From Aminobacter carboxidus (GTDB lineage: Bacteria > Pseudomonadota > Alphaproteobacteria > Rhizobiales > Rhizobiaceae): 64,000 nucleotides of DNA. Of this stretch, positions 8,888 through 17,731 are shown one piece after another. The notes below the pieces were generated by a model. It was not told the origin of the DNA. It saw nothing but the letters and a program-made list of their open reading frames with translations, and made no database searches. Every line of letters starts with the position of its first letter. Positions within the stretch are counted from its first letter, which is position 1. Location: the NCBI RefSeq assembly GCF_014863355.1, contig NZ_JACZEP010000004.1, positions 1-64,000 on the forward strand, written 5' to 3'. Both the position numbers and the translations under genes were made by a program.

Positions 8888-10567
8888 ATGGCCGAATTCA
8901 AGACCGACATCGAGATCGCGCGTGCGGCGAAGAAGAAGCAGATCCAGGAGGTCGGCGCCAAGATCGGCATCCCGTCCGAGCATCTTTTGCCTTATGGCCA
9001 CGACAAGGCGAAGATCTCGGCCGAGTTCATCGCCAATGCACGCAAGAACAAGGACGGCAAGCTGATCCTGGTCACCGCGATCAATCCGACGCCAGCAGGA
9101 GAAGGCAAGACCACGACGACGGTGGGCCTTGGCGACGGCTTGAACCGCATCGGCAAGAAGGCGATCGTGTGTATCCGTGAGGCGTCGCTCGGACCCAACT
9201 TCGGCGTCAAGGGCGGTGCTGCCGGTGGCGGTTATGCCCAGGTCGTGCCGATGGAGGATATGAACCTCCACTTCACCGGCGACTTCCACGCCATCACCAC
9301 CGCGCATAACCTTTTGTCGGCGCTGATCGACAACCACATCTACTGGGGCAACGAGCTCGGCATCGACACCCGCCGCGTCGTGTGGCGCCGGGTGATGGAC
9401 ATGAACGACCGGGCGCTGCGCGAGATCAACTGCTCGCTCGGCGGCGTTGCCAACGGTTTTCCGCGTGAAGCCGGCTTCGACATCACCGTTGCCTCCGAAG
9501 TCATGGCGATCCTGTGCCTGGCGACCGACCTCAAGGATCTCGAAAAGCGTTTGGGCGACATCATCGTTGCCTATCGCCGCGACAAGACGGCGGTCTATGC
9601 CCGCGACCTCAAGGCCGACGGCGCAATGGCGGTGCTCTTGAAGGATGCGGTCCAGCCCAACCTGGTGCAGACGCTGGAAAACAACCCGGCCTTCGTCCAT
9701 GGCGGCCCGTTCGCCAACATCGCCCATGGCTGCAACTCGGTGGTCGCCACCACCACAGCCCTCAAGCTCGCCGACTATGTCGTCACCGAAGCCGGCTTCG
9801 GCGCTGACCTTGGTGCGGAAAAGTTCTTCGACATCAAGTGCCGCAAGGCGGGCCTCAAGCCGGCAGCTGCGGTCATCGTCGCCACCGTGCGCGCCATGAA
9901 GATGAATGGCGGCATCAAGAAAGAAGAGCTCGGCAAGGAAAATGTCGATGCGGTGAAGAAGGGCTGCGCCAACCTTGGCCGTCACATCGAGAATGTGAAG
10001 CAGTTCGGCGTGCCGGTCGTGGTGGCGATGAACCACTTCGTTTCCGACACCGATGCCGAGATCGCGGCGATGAAGGACTATGTCGCTTCGATGGGTGCCG
10101 AAGCGATCCTGTGCAAGCACTGGGCCAAGGGTTCGGCCGGTATCGAGGAGCTCGCCCACAAGGTGGTGCAGCTCGCTGAATCGGGTGCCTCGCAGTTCTC
10201 GCCGCTCTATCCCGACGAGATGAAGCTGTTCGACAAGATCGACACCATCGTCAAGCGCATCTATCGCGGCTCGGAGGCGATCGCCGACAAGTCGGTGCGC
10301 GACCAGCTGCATGCCTGGGAAGCCGCCGGCTATGGTCACCTGCCGGTGTGCATGGCCAAGACGCAATACTCGTTCTCGACCGACCCGAACCTGCGCGGCG
10401 CGCCTGTCGACCATGTCGTGCCGGTGCGTGAGGTCCGCCTTGCAGCCGGTGCCGGCTTCATCGTCGCCATCTGCGGTGAGATCATGACCATGCCCGGCCT
10501 GCCCAAGGCACCGTCATCGGAAAAGATCTTCCTCAACGAACAGGGCCAGATCGAAGGACTGTTCTGA
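8888..10567 (+). CDS. fhs: Formate-tetrahydrofolate ligase
   Basis: 559 residues, full length. It interconverts formate + THF + ATP and 10-formyl-THF + ADP + Pi. The P-loop [18 protein letters not shown] and the following [18 protein letters not shown] are diagnostic. The ribosome site AAGGGAAGAGAGTC precedes ATG 8888. Paired with FolD in methylotrophs it can run in reverse, releasing formate and conserving ATP during C1 oxidation, which fits this island. A strong terminator follows, so dmmDABC has its own promoter. Confidence 0.96.
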   Translation: MAEFKTDIEIARAAKKKQIQEVGAKIGIPSEHLLPYGHDKAKISAEFIANARKNKDGKLILVTAINPTPAGEGKTTTTVGLGDGLNRIGKKAIVCIREASLGPNFGVKGGAAGGGYAQVVPMEDMNLHFTGDFHAITTAHNLLSALIDNHIYWGNELGIDTRRVVWRRVMDMNDRALREINCSLGGVANGFPREAGFDITVASEVMAILCLATDLKDLEKRLGDIIVAYRRDKTAVYARDLKADGAMAVLLKDAVQPNLVQTLENNPAFVHGGPFANIAHGCNSVVATTTALKLADYVVTEAGFGADLGAEKFFDIKCRKAGLKPAAAVIVATVRAMKMNGGIKKEELGKENVDAVKKGCANLGRHIENVKQFGVPVVVAMNHFVSDTDAEIAAMKDYVASMGAEAILCKHWAKGSAGIEELAHKVVQLAESGASQFSPLYPDEMKLFDKIDTIVKRIYRGSEAIADKSVRDQLHAWEAAGYGHLPVCMAKTQYSFSTDPNLRGAPVDHVVPVREVRLAAGAGFIVAICGEIMTMPGLPKAPSSEKIFLNEQGQIEGLF

Positions 10568-10634
10568 GGAAAAACCTCTCTCCCAAGGCGCTCCAATCCA
10601 CCCCTCCTGTCCCCCAGGCCCGGAGCGCCCTTTC

Positions 10635-10668
10635 AAGGCCTGGCACTTCATGTGCCAGGCCTTTTTTT
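10635..10668 (+). terminator. Rho-independent terminator after fhs
   Basis: AAGGCCTGGCAC and GTGCCAGGCCTT form a perfect 12-bp stem, followed by a run of seven T. Confidence 0.9.
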
Positions 10669-10725
10669 ACCCACTTCCGGGCCATCTCCGGACGGCACGG
10701 CCAGCCTGTGCCTGGCGCTTCGGCG

Positions 10726-10745
10726 CTAGGCAAAATGTTGCCTAG
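10726..10745. promoter_or_regulatory. Palindromic operator 1 upstream of dmmD
   Basis: CTAGGCAAAATGTTGCCTAG: perfect 8-base arms (CTAGGCAA/TTGCCTAG) around AATG, 120 bases before dmmD. It shares the TTGCC/GGCAA half-site with the palindrome at 10771-10785. Confidence 0.6.
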
Positions 10746-10770
10746 CAGTAAAAATTCTTGCACTTGGATA

Positions 10771-10785
10771 TTGCCCTAGAGGCAA
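10771..10785. promoter_or_regulatory. Palindromic operator 2 upstream of dmmD
   Basis: TTGCC-CTAGA-GGCAA, the same half-sites as the palindrome at 10726-10745 but in the opposite relative order. Centre-to-centre distance is about 42 bases, four helical turns. A TTGCAC (10758-10763) between the two could be a -35 element. Confidence 0.55.
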
Positions 10786-10864
10786 ATTTGGGTTCAAATG
10801 TCCCCAACAATGCCCGCCTCAAGGCAAGGCCAAAGGCGGGGAACAATATGGAGGAGTACCGGAA

Positions 10865-11998
10865 ATGACAGCTTCATGGCGTTTTTCGACGTTGGGTGAT
10901 CGCCACCGCGCGCTGGGTTCCAAACTGGAAGACTGGAGCGGCATGGGCACGGCCTGGTCTTATGACAAGGACGCCGACGAGGAGTATGTGGCGATCCGCA
11001 CCAAGGCCGGCCTGATGGACGTCTCGGGCCTCAAGAAGGTCCACATAACAGGCGCGCACGCCTCGCACCTGCTCGACCTGTGCACCACCCGCGACGTCGA
11101 GAAGATCTATCCGGGCAAGTCGGTCTATGCCTGCATGCTCAACGATGCCGGCAAGTTCACCGACGACTGCGTGATCTACCGCATCTCGACCAATTCGTGG
11201 ATGGTCGTGCACGGCTCGGGATCGGGCCATGAAGAACTGAGCCGCGCCTCGATCGGCCGCGACGTTTCGGTACGCTTCGACGACAACCTGCACGACCTGT
11301 CGCTGCAGGGCCCACTCGCCGTCGACTACCTCGCCAAGCACGTGCCCGGCATCCGCGACCTCAACTATTTCCACCACATGCAGACCCAGCTGTTCGGCCT
11401 GCCGGTGATGATCTCGCGCACCGGCTATACCGGCGAGCGCGGCTACGAAATCTTCTGCCGCGGCCAAGACGCCGGCAATATCTGGGACACCATCGTCGAG
11501 GAAGGCAAGTCGATGGGCATCATCCCAACACGCTTCACCACGCTCGACATGCTGCGCGTCGAGAGCTACCTTCTGTTTTACCCGTACGACAACTCGCAGA
11601 AGTACCCGTTCGCGAACGAAGGCCCTGGCGACACGTTGTGGGAACTCGGTCTCGACTTCACCGTCAGCCCCGGCAAGACCGGCTTCCGCGGCGCCGAAGA
11701 GCACTACCGCCTCAAGGGCAAGGAACGCTTCAAGATCTTCGGCGTGCTGCTCGACAGCGACAAGCCAGCTGACGAAGGCGCCGAGATCTATCGCGACGGC
11801 AAGAAGGTCGGTGTCGTGACCTGCGCGATGTATTCACCGCTGGTCAAGAAGTCGATGGGCATCGCCCGCCTCGACGTCGACTGCGCCATCGTAGGTACGC
11901 CGCTGGAAATCCGCAACACCAGCGGTACGGTCAAGGCAACGGCGCAGTCGCTGCCGTTCGACGACCCGAAGAAGCTGAAGCGGACGGCAAAGGGCTGA
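10865..11998 (+). CDS. dmmD: GcvT-like THF-dependent subunit of dimethylamine monooxygenase
   Basis: 377 residues of the aminomethyltransferase (GcvT) family, ATG after GGAGGAGTACCGGAA. Family features are MDVSGLKKVHITGAHASHLL near residues 50-70, SRTGYTGERGYEIFC for folate binding, and DMLRVESYLLFYPYD. It is first in a four-gene operon whose order (GcvT, small CxxC protein, reductase, DUF3445 protein) matches the dmmDABC loci of methylated-amine users. There it is thought to capture the C1 unit of dimethylamine as methylene-THF, which FolD and Fhs just upstream can process. Confidence 0.85.
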   Translation: MTASWRFSTLGDRHRALGSKLEDWSGMGTAWSYDKDADEEYVAIRTKAGLMDVSGLKKVHITGAHASHLLDLCTTRDVEKIYPGKSVYACMLNDAGKFTDDCVIYRISTNSWMVVHGSGSGHEELSRASIGRDVSVRFDDNLHDLSLQGPLAVDYLAKHVPGIRDLNYFHHMQTQLFGLPVMISRTGYTGERGYEIFCRGQDAGNIWDTIVEEGKSMGIIPTRFTTLDMLRVESYLLFYPYDNSQKYPFANEGPGDTLWELGLDFTVSPGKTGFRGAEEHYRLKGKERFKIFGVLLDSDKPADEGAEIYRDGKKVGVVTCAMYSPLVKKSMGIARLDVDCAIVGTPLEIRNTSGTVKATAQSLPFDDPKKLKRTAKG

Positions 11999-12002
11999 GA
12001 CC

Positions 12003-12611
12003 TTGGACAGTGCACCGGTGAAGACGATCCTCAGTCGCCCGGTCTACGGAACATTGTCACCGCAGGCCGGCAAGAGCCACCTTCTGATCGCGGACGCCGA
12101 AGGGGCGTCCGCGATCCTGGACCTGGCGAAGAAGGCTCCAGAGGACTTCTTCGCCAACGCACATATCATGTTCATCCCGGGCCGGACCGGAGACAGCTTC
12201 CAGGCATCCCTGAAGGCGTTGAAGCCGGCCCAGTATTATGAAGGCCCCTCGGTCGCGGCAGCCATGCCGCGCCTGACCTGGACACTCGCCAACGCCCATA
12301 TGGGCCTGCGCATGTATCTCGCAGGAACCGAAGGCCTGATCGGCCAGATGATGCAGGCAGCGATCGAAGCCGGCGTCGACCCCGCCTCGATCCAGACCGA
12401 GCATCGCGGTTCGTGGGCACGCCGCATCCAGTGCGTGCACTGCAAGGGCATTACCGAGAACGTCACCACCCAGCCGGCGACCTGTTCGCATTGCGGTCTG
12501 CTGCTTCTTGTCCGCGACCACTATTCCAAGCGCCTGGCCGCCTTCCAGGGCGTCTGCATCAATGCCGAGGATCCGACCGAGGTCCCTCAGAAAGAGGAGA
12601 TTTTCCGGTGA
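12003..12611 (+). CDS. dmmA: Dimethylamine monooxygenase subunit DmmA family
   Basis: 202 residues if the TTG at 12003 is used; GTG 12018 is the alternative, and the first in-frame ATG (12169) is far inside the conserved body. The N-terminal two thirds look like a Rossmann-like oxidoreductase lobe (HLLIADAEGASAIL, ANAHMGLRMYLAGTEGLIGQ). The C-terminus has a CVHC...CSHC four-cysteine motif (near residues 142-163), expected to bind zinc or iron. It starts 4 bases after the dmmD stop, and its stop overlaps the dmmB GTG, so translation is coupled. Subunit letters vary between papers. Confidence 0.8.
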   Translation: MDSAPVKTILSRPVYGTLSPQAGKSHLLIADAEGASAILDLAKKAPEDFFANAHIMFIPGRTGDSFQASLKALKPAQYYEGPSVAAAMPRLTWTLANAHMGLRMYLAGTEGLIGQMMQAAIEAGVDPASIQTEHRGSWARRIQCVHCKGITENVTTQPATCSHCGLLLLVRDHYSKRLAAFQGVCINAEDPTEVPQKEEIFR

Positions 12612-13573
12612 GCGCGGGAACAAACAAGCTGAACGTCACCGTGACCGAAGTGGTCGCGGTCAACGAACTGGTCAAGCGTTTCCACTTCGAGCGTACCGAC
12701 GGCGGCAACCTGCCGACCTTTTCAGGCGGCGCCCATGTCGTCGTCGAGATGCGCGACGGCGACACCACCAGACTCAACCCCTACTCGCTGATGAGCTCGC
12801 CGCTTGCCACGCGCGACTACACGATTTCGGTGCGCCGCGACGACGTTGGCCGTGGCGGTTCGCTGTTCATGCACAACCGTGTCAAGCGCGGCATGGAAAT
12901 GGTCATCAGCTATCCGGTGAACCTGTTTTCGCTCGACCTGCGCGCCAAAAAGCACCTGATGGTCGCCGGAGGCATCGGCATCACGCCGTTCCTCGCCCAG
13001 ACCGCCCAGCTCGCCTCGTCGGGCGGCAATTTCGAACTGCACTACACTTGCCGTTCGGAATCACTCGGCAGCTACACCGAGGTGCTGCGCGAACGCTACG
13101 GCAACAGGGTCAACCTCTACTACGACGAGCACAACGAGCGCATCCCGCTCGACCGTCTGCTCGCCACGCAGCCGCTGGGCACGCACATCTATGTCTGCGG
13201 CCCCGCCGGCATGATCAAATGGGTGCGCGACACCGCCGCCGCCCATGGCTGGCCGGACGACTCGGTGCACTACGAGCATTTCGCGGCACCGCAGCCAGGC
13301 ACGCCATTCGACGTCAGGCTGGCGGTCAGCGGCCTGGAAATCCACGTCGGCGAACAGCAGAGCCTGCTCGAGGCGATCGAGGCGGCCGGCGTCGACCCGC
13401 CCTATCTCTGCCGCGGCGGCGTCTGCGGCCAGTGCGAGACCAACGTCATTTCCTATGACGGCACGTTCAAGCACAACGACCACTGGCTGAGCGATGAGGA
13501 GCACTGCTCGGGCAAGAAGATCATGCCATGCGTTTCGCGCTTCGAGGGCCGCTCGCTGGTCCTGGAACGGTAG
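12608..13573 (+). CDS. dmmB: PDR/VanB-family ferredoxin reductase subunit of dimethylamine monooxygenase
   Basis: 321 residues from GTG 12608, which overlaps the dmmA stop (GTGA); AGAGGAG precedes it. Domains in order: flavin-binding barrel with RLNPYSLMSSP (about 55-65), NAD-binding lobe with VAGGIGITPFLAQ (about 118-130) and YVCGPAGMI, then a C-terminal plant-type 2Fe-2S domain with CRGGVCGQC plus a downstream Cys. It passes electrons from NAD(P)H to the heme-type oxygenase subunit. The fold is shared with vanillate demethylase reductases; operon position makes Dmm the best call. Confidence 0.88.
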   Translation: MSAGTNKLNVTVTEVVAVNELVKRFHFERTDGGNLPTFSGGAHVVVEMRDGDTTRLNPYSLMSSPLATRDYTISVRRDDVGRGGSLFMHNRVKRGMEMVISYPVNLFSLDLRAKKHLMVAGGIGITPFLAQTAQLASSGGNFELHYTCRSESLGSYTEVLRERYGNRVNLYYDEHNERIPLDRLLATQPLGTHIYVCGPAGMIKWVRDTAAAHGWPDDSVHYEHFAAPQPGTPFDVRLAVSGLEIHVGEQQSLLEAIEAAGVDPPYLCRGGVCGQCETNVISYDGTFKHNDHWLSDEEHCSGKKIMPCVSRFEGRSLVLER

Positions 13574-13617
13574 AACATCCCGGGGCGCGTTCAACGCTTC
13601 GGAAGAGGGAGGAATTG

Positions 13618-14658
13618 ATGGGAATTAACTTCAGGAAAGAAACGTTCCGCGACGATTTTACCTTCAGGAACAGTCCGGAAAACATCCGGCGGTTTCCCTT
13701 CCCCTATCACGAAGATGCCTACATGTACTCGGTCAACATCGAGCCGCATGTGCCGGGACCGAAGAACAGCGTGTTCGAGCATCTGGTCGACGTCGACGAG
13801 CACTATGTTTCCGAAATGCAGGACCGCGCCATGGTGCTGGCGGAGGATCCGCTGCGCTGCCAGTCGCTGCCGCACATGACGCTTGCCGGCTGGGACCTGC
13901 TCGAACTGTTGATGACGGAGAAGGCCGCGAGCTATCCTGAGCATTTCAGCCTGACCCGCGAGGGTGACCGCTGGCACTGGATCAACCGGCCGCTCGGCAT
14001 CGACGACACCTTCACCTTCGGTGACGTCTCCACCTTGCCCTACGGTCCGATGGAGTACATCACCCGCCAGAGCCAGGGCGACTTCGCCATCCTCGACCAG
14101 CGCGACAACAATCTCTGGATGGACGCCGGCATGATCACCACGCAGGCCGACTGGTCGCTCGACTTCGACATCGGCATGAACTTCTTCGAATGGCACGCAC
14201 CCGTGCCGCTGGCGCATGAAATGGGCGTCTTCACCCGTGCCCTGAAGTACCTGACCAACATCCAGCAGGGCAAACCGGCGCGGCGCCTGAACTGGACGAT
14301 GACGATCAATCCGCGCCTCGATACCAGCCCCGAGAACTTCCACAAATGGGGCGGCGACCGCCTGACGGTGACGCCTGAAAATGTCGGCCAGAAGGTTCAC
14401 CTACGCGTCGAACTGCAAAGCTTCTGGCGGCTGCCGCGCTCCAACGCGCTGGTCTTTCCGATCCGCTGCTACCTGCTCAAGATGGACGAGTTGGTGACGG
14501 TACCGAAATGGGCACGCCGCTTCCACCGCGTGCTGCGCGACCTGCCGGTCGAACTCGCCGAATACAAGGGCCTGACCCGCTATCGCCAGACCACCGTCGA
14601 GTGGCTGTCGAAACATGACGACGGCGCCCCGACCTCGCCGGGCTTCAGCCCGGACTAG
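13618..14658 (+). CDS. dmmC: Heme-dependent oxidative N-demethylase-type subunit (DUF3445) of dimethylamine monooxygenase
   Basis: 346 residues, ATG 13618 after GAGGGAGGAATTG. It belongs to the DUF3445 family, named for heme-dependent oxidative N-demethylation. Recognisable stretches are NIEPHVPGPKNSVFEHLVDVD, MTLAGWDLLELLM and LRVELQSFWRLPRSNALVFPIR. As the last gene of the operon it would be the oxygen-activating subunit that demethylates dimethylamine to methylamine. No methylamine genes (gmaS, mgs, mgd) are in the window. A very strong bidirectional terminator follows. Confidence 0.85.
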   Translation: MGINFRKETFRDDFTFRNSPENIRRFPFPYHEDAYMYSVNIEPHVPGPKNSVFEHLVDVDEHYVSEMQDRAMVLAEDPLRCQSLPHMTLAGWDLLELLMTEKAASYPEHFSLTREGDRWHWINRPLGIDDTFTFGDVSTLPYGPMEYITRQSQGDFAILDQRDNNLWMDAGMITTQADWSLDFDIGMNFFEWHAPVPLAHEMGVFTRALKYLTNIQQGKPARRLNWTMTINPRLDTSPENFHKWGGDRLTVTPENVGQKVHLRVELQSFWRLPRSNALVFPIRCYLLKMDELVTVPKWARRFHRVLRDLPVELAEYKGLTRYRQTTVEWLSKHDDGAPTSPGFSPD

Positions 14659-14668
14659 GACGGCAGGC

Positions 14669-14687
14669 CTCGAAGGGGCTGAGCCCC
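14669..14687. repeat. Short repeat, copy 2
   Basis: CTCGAAGGGGCTGAGCCCC, directly after dmmC. It differs from the copy at 4771 by one base over the first 18. Too short to be a mobile element on its own. Confidence 0.4.
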
Positions 14688-14691
14688 GGCC

Positions 14692-14733
14692 AACGAAATA
14701 GGAGGCGATGATATCGCCTCCTATTTCGTTTTC
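14692..14733. terminator. Bidirectional terminator between dmmC and the NmrA-like gene
   Basis: Two perfect 18-base arms (14692-14709 and 14713-14730) with a 3-base loop; the right arm ends TTTCGTTTTC. On the other strand the stem likewise ends in TTTCGTT, serving the convergent gene. Confidence 0.9.
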
Positions 14734-14786
14734 GTGCTGCCAGCCGCGAACCGCGTGAACTCCGGGACGCGCTGCCTGGCTGAGGA

Positions 14787-15656
14787 TCAGCGGCCGCCCG
14801 TTGTGACTAGGCGCTCTACCGCCATCGCCAGCGAAATCGTGCCGCGCCGCTGTTCACTGTCGCCCTGGCGCACGAACAGGCCGTTGGCGATCCCTTCGAA
14901 CATGCCGAGAAGCGCGCGCGCCACCTCGTGGGGCACACCTTCCCCGGCAAGTATCGCAGCGCGCTGTTCCGGCGGGACCAGCATCGACTTGACCGGATGC
15001 CCGAGAACATCCGCGAAGGCCGAAGCCACATCACCGGCGCTCCAGTCTTCCGGTCCGCTGAGCTCCACGACCCGCTTGCCGGTCCATTCCTCGCAGAGCA
15101 GGGCTGCCACCGTGCGCCCGACATCGATCGTGCTCACCATCGGGATTTTTTGGGAGGGTTCGAGAAAGGTTGGCAGCACGCTTTCCGACATGACGGTTTC
15201 CGCCACTTCGCCCCAGGTCTCGACAAAATAGCCCGACCGCAGGAAGGCGGTCGCCGGTGCTGCCCCGTCAAGCAGAGCCTCGAACCGATTGAGGGTAGCG
15301 ATGACGCCGGTGCCGGAGGCGTGCTGCGCTCCGATGGAAGACAGGACAACTATCTTAGGCAGACGCGCCCGCCGCACTGCATCGGCCAGTGCCGCGCCAA
15401 GTTCTTCGGTCCGCGCAAAGGGGTCGCCGCTCGCTGGCGGCGGATTGAGCAGGAACGCGGCCTGCGCGCCCTTCAGCGCATCGGCCATGGCGTCGGCGTC
15501 GTCGATATCAGCGACAGCCACCTCCGCACCGAAGGCTGTCCATTTTTCACCCTGCTCCTTGCGGCGCAGGACGACACGAACGGCCTCGCCGCGTTCGATC
15601 AGGGCGCGCGCTACCTCGCCGCCGGCCCGTCCGTTTGCTCCAAGCACAACATACAT
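14787..15656 (-). CDS. NmrA-like NAD(P)-binding oxidoreductase/regulatory protein
   Basis: 289 residues, ATG 15656 with GGAG nine bases upstream. An N-terminal Rossmann motif GANGRAGGEVARAL follows the first strand. An atypical SDR pattern with IVVLSSIGAQHASGTG and FLRSGYFVETWGEV is typical of NmrA/azoreductase-like proteins that bind NADP or quinones. It is divergent from the LysR gene across 85 bases, the classic arrangement for a LysR regulator and its target. The substrate cannot be read from the sequence. Confidence 0.8.
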   Translation of the reverse strand: MYVVLGANGRAGGEVARALIERGEAVRVVLRRKEQGEKWTAFGAEVAVADIDDADAMADALKGAQAAFLLNPPPASGDPFARTEELGAALADAVRRARLPKIVVLSSIGAQHASGTGVIATLNRFEALLDGAAPATAFLRSGYFVETWGEVAETVMSESVLPTFLEPSQKIPMVSTIDVGRTVAALLCEEWTGKRVVELSGPEDWSAGDVASAFADVLGHPVKSMLVPPEQRAAILAGEGVPHEVARALLGMFEGIANGLFVRQGDSEQRRGTISLAMAVERLVTTGGR

Positions 15657-15741
15657 GATTGCCACTCCGTCAGATCTCTCGATGAAGGAATGGATATGCG
15701 CAGGCTTTCCATGCGTCCAATGCATGTCGTATATACCTAGC

Positions 15742-16674
15742 ATGCGCGAAGTGGATTTACGCCGGATCGACCTCAACCTGCTGGTGGCGCTCGAAGCGCT
15801 GCTGGACGAGAAGAGCGTCACACGGGCCGCACAGCGGCTCGGCATGAGCCAGCCGGCAGCGAGCCGGGCGCTCGGGCGTTTGCGCGCGCTGTTTTCGGAC
15901 GCGCTGCTGGTCGACGGACCCGGCGGCTATGTCCTCAGCGCCCGTGCCGAAGAGGTGCGCCCTGCCCTCCGCAAAATACTGGCCGGCGTCGGCGAAATGC
16001 TGGAAGGCAATACGTTCGAGCCCGCGACGGCGACGGGTCGGATCCGGCTTCTCATACCCGATCTCCAGGCCGCAGCGCTCGTGCCGCATCTGCTCGCCCG
16101 CTTCGCCCAGGAGGCACCGTCCCTCGATCTCGATATCGTCGCGCCTGATCCCAACAGGTTCGACATGCTGGAGCACGGCAGCGCGGATGCGATGGTGGCG
16201 CTGATCGACGATGCGCCGGCCGGCATCCACCGACGTCGCCTCTATGACGAAGAACTGGTGACGCTCATGCGGGCACATCACCCAGCGCTCAGCGAAAAAC
16301 TCACTCTCGACCGCTTTCTGGCGCTCGAACATATCGTGGTCAGCGTCACCGGCGTCGGACCGGCACCTGTCGATGAAGCACTCGCGCTGATGGGACGAAC
16401 GCGGCGGGTGAAGCTGCGCGTGCCGAATTTCTTCGCGGCGGTCGAGATCGCCGCTCGCTCCGACCTCATCATGACCCTGCCGTCGAGCCTGGCGCGAGCG
16501 GCCGCCAACATGAGGCGTTTCGTATCGTTGCCGCCGCCACTCGATCTCCGGATTTTCACGATGAGCCTTGCCTGGCATGCGCGCCAGCAAGACGCGCCCA
16601 GGCACGTATGGTTGAGACGGACCATTGTCGCGGCGGCAATGGATATGTCATCAGCAATTAAAGCTGAAGGCTGA
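15742..16674 (+). CDS. LysR-family transcriptional regulator
   Basis: 310 residues, normal LTTR length. The N-terminal winged helix reads LNLLVALEALLDEKSVTRAAQRLGMSQPAASRALGRLR, cut here by domain into helices at residues 10-60. The substrate-binding domain begins near residue 90 (GRIRLLIPDLQAAALVPHLL). It is divergent from the NmrA-like gene, which it probably controls through the 85-base shared promoter. Confidence 0.9.
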   Translation: MREVDLRRIDLNLLVALEALLDEKSVTRAAQRLGMSQPAASRALGRLRALFSDALLVDGPGGYVLSARAEEVRPALRKILAGVGEMLEGNTFEPATATGRIRLLIPDLQAAALVPHLLARFAQEAPSLDLDIVAPDPNRFDMLEHGSADAMVALIDDAPAGIHRRRLYDEELVTLMRAHHPALSEKLTLDRFLALEHIVVSVTGVGPAPVDEALALMGRTRRVKLRVPNFFAAVEIAARSDLIMTLPSSLARAAANMRRFVSLPPPLDLRIFTMSLAWHARQQDAPRHVWLRRTIVAAAMDMSSAIKAEG

Positions 16675-16719
16675 GGCTGCAAAACGCCTCAAACCGGCTC
16701 CGCGGTCATCGAGGATGCG

Positions 16720-17430
16720 CTAGTCGCCCGAACTGCCTTGCGGGTAGGAGATGATCGACAGGTACTTGATCGGCAAGGTGGTCAGCTCTTCCGGGCCGTG
16801 CGGTGCGTCGGCGTCGAAGAACAGGCTGTCGCCGGGAGTCATGCGGTAGAGATTGCTGCCGTGGCGGTAAACGACCTCGCCTTCCAGCATATAGAGGAAC
16901 TCCATGCCCTCGTGCTGGAACATCGGAAACACATCCGAATCCCCCGACAGCGTGATCAGATAGGGTTCGACCACGACGCCCGCGGTGTTGGAGCCGATAT
17001 GGCCGAGCAGATTGTACTGATGCCCGGCGCGGGTGCCGCGGCGCTCGACGTCGACACCCTCGCCCGACTTGACGAAGACGGCGCTGCGTTCCTCCTCGAA
17101 GCGGCGGAAGAACGCCGTCAGCGGTACGCCGAGCGCGCGCGACAGGGCCTGCAGGGTCGTCAGCGACGGCGAGGTGATGCCGTTCTCGATCTTGGACAGC
17201 ATGCCGAGCGAGATGTTGGTCATGGCAGCAAGGTCGGCGACGGTGATGCCGAGTTTCTTGCGGAAGGCGCGAACCTCGTGGCCAAGCGCCACTTCCAGCA
17301 CCTTTTCCGGGGTGTCGCGGATGGCGTGCGGATCCTGGTGCAGCGGTACCGGAGGAGCCTTTGTCGGTACCGGGGCGGGTGCCTTCTTGCCGTCGGCAGT
17401 CATCACGGCTGACAAACGGTCATCTTTCAC
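16720..17430 (-). CDS. XRE-family regulator with C-terminal cupin
   Basis: 236 residues from GTG 17430, which has GAGGGA seven bases upstream; GTG 17457 and ATG 17403 are alternatives with no such site. Domains: a low-complexity Ala/Pro-rich start, an XRE helix-turn-helix (ITVADLAAMTNISLGMLSKIENG, near residues 62-84), and a cupin_2 barrel (FLYMLEGEVVYRHG, MTPGDSLFFDADAPHGPE). XRE-cupin repressors commonly sense small amines or amino acids. A GTAAA-ATTTC-TTTAC palindrome lies 49 bases upstream of the start, a candidate autoregulatory site. No obvious target operon adjoins it. Confidence 0.88.
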   Translation of the reverse strand: MKDDRLSAVMTADGKKAPAPVPTKAPPVPLHQDPHAIRDTPEKVLEVALGHEVRAFRKKLGITVADLAAMTNISLGMLSKIENGITSPSLTTLQALSRALGVPLTAFFRRFEEERSAVFVKSGEGVDVERRGTRAGHQYNLLGHIGSNTAGVVVEPYLITLSGDSDVFPMFQHEGMEFLYMLEGEVVYRHGSNLYRMTPGDSLFFDADAPHGPEELTTLPIKYLSIISYPQGSSGD

Positions 17431-17731
17431 GCAGCTATCCCTCGTTGAAAAGCTCACAAAATAGTCAGTTCACCCATGGTAAAATTTCTTTACAAAAGAT
17501 TCAAGGGCCGCCGATCAAACTGCGGGCAAAATGCATAGCGAATGGGCAGGCCGCCGCAAAAGCCGTTCCACGGCAAAGCCTTGTAACCGCCCCCAAGACG
17601 CCGGCGGCTGGCCGGAAGCAGCCCGCTGATTTGACTAGCCTCCTCCCCCATTCGATTGATTTACAGCGACACCCTAGCGAGCGAGACTCCTGGCCCGTGC
17701 AATTGCACGATGCATCAGCGGAGGAACTGCC
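17431..17731. other. Divergent region between the XRE-cupin gene and the secreted protein gene
   Basis: The region holds the palindrome GTAAAATTTCTTTAC at 17479-17493, close to the XRE start. I see no other gene or structure. Confidence 0.4.

Noticed and set aside
8726-10414. Open frame of 562 codons opposite fhs
   Set aside because: Antisense shadow; fhs has full family motifs and a ribosome site.
10569-10864. Glycine riboswitch upstream of the GcvT-like dmmD
   Set aside because: The leader shows none of the conserved glycine aptamer blocks; the region is explained by a terminator and two palindromes.
12413-12607. Extended start for DmmB inside the dmmA gene
   Set aside because: The frame is only open by chance; GTG 12608 overlaps the dmmA stop and has AGAGGAG upstream.
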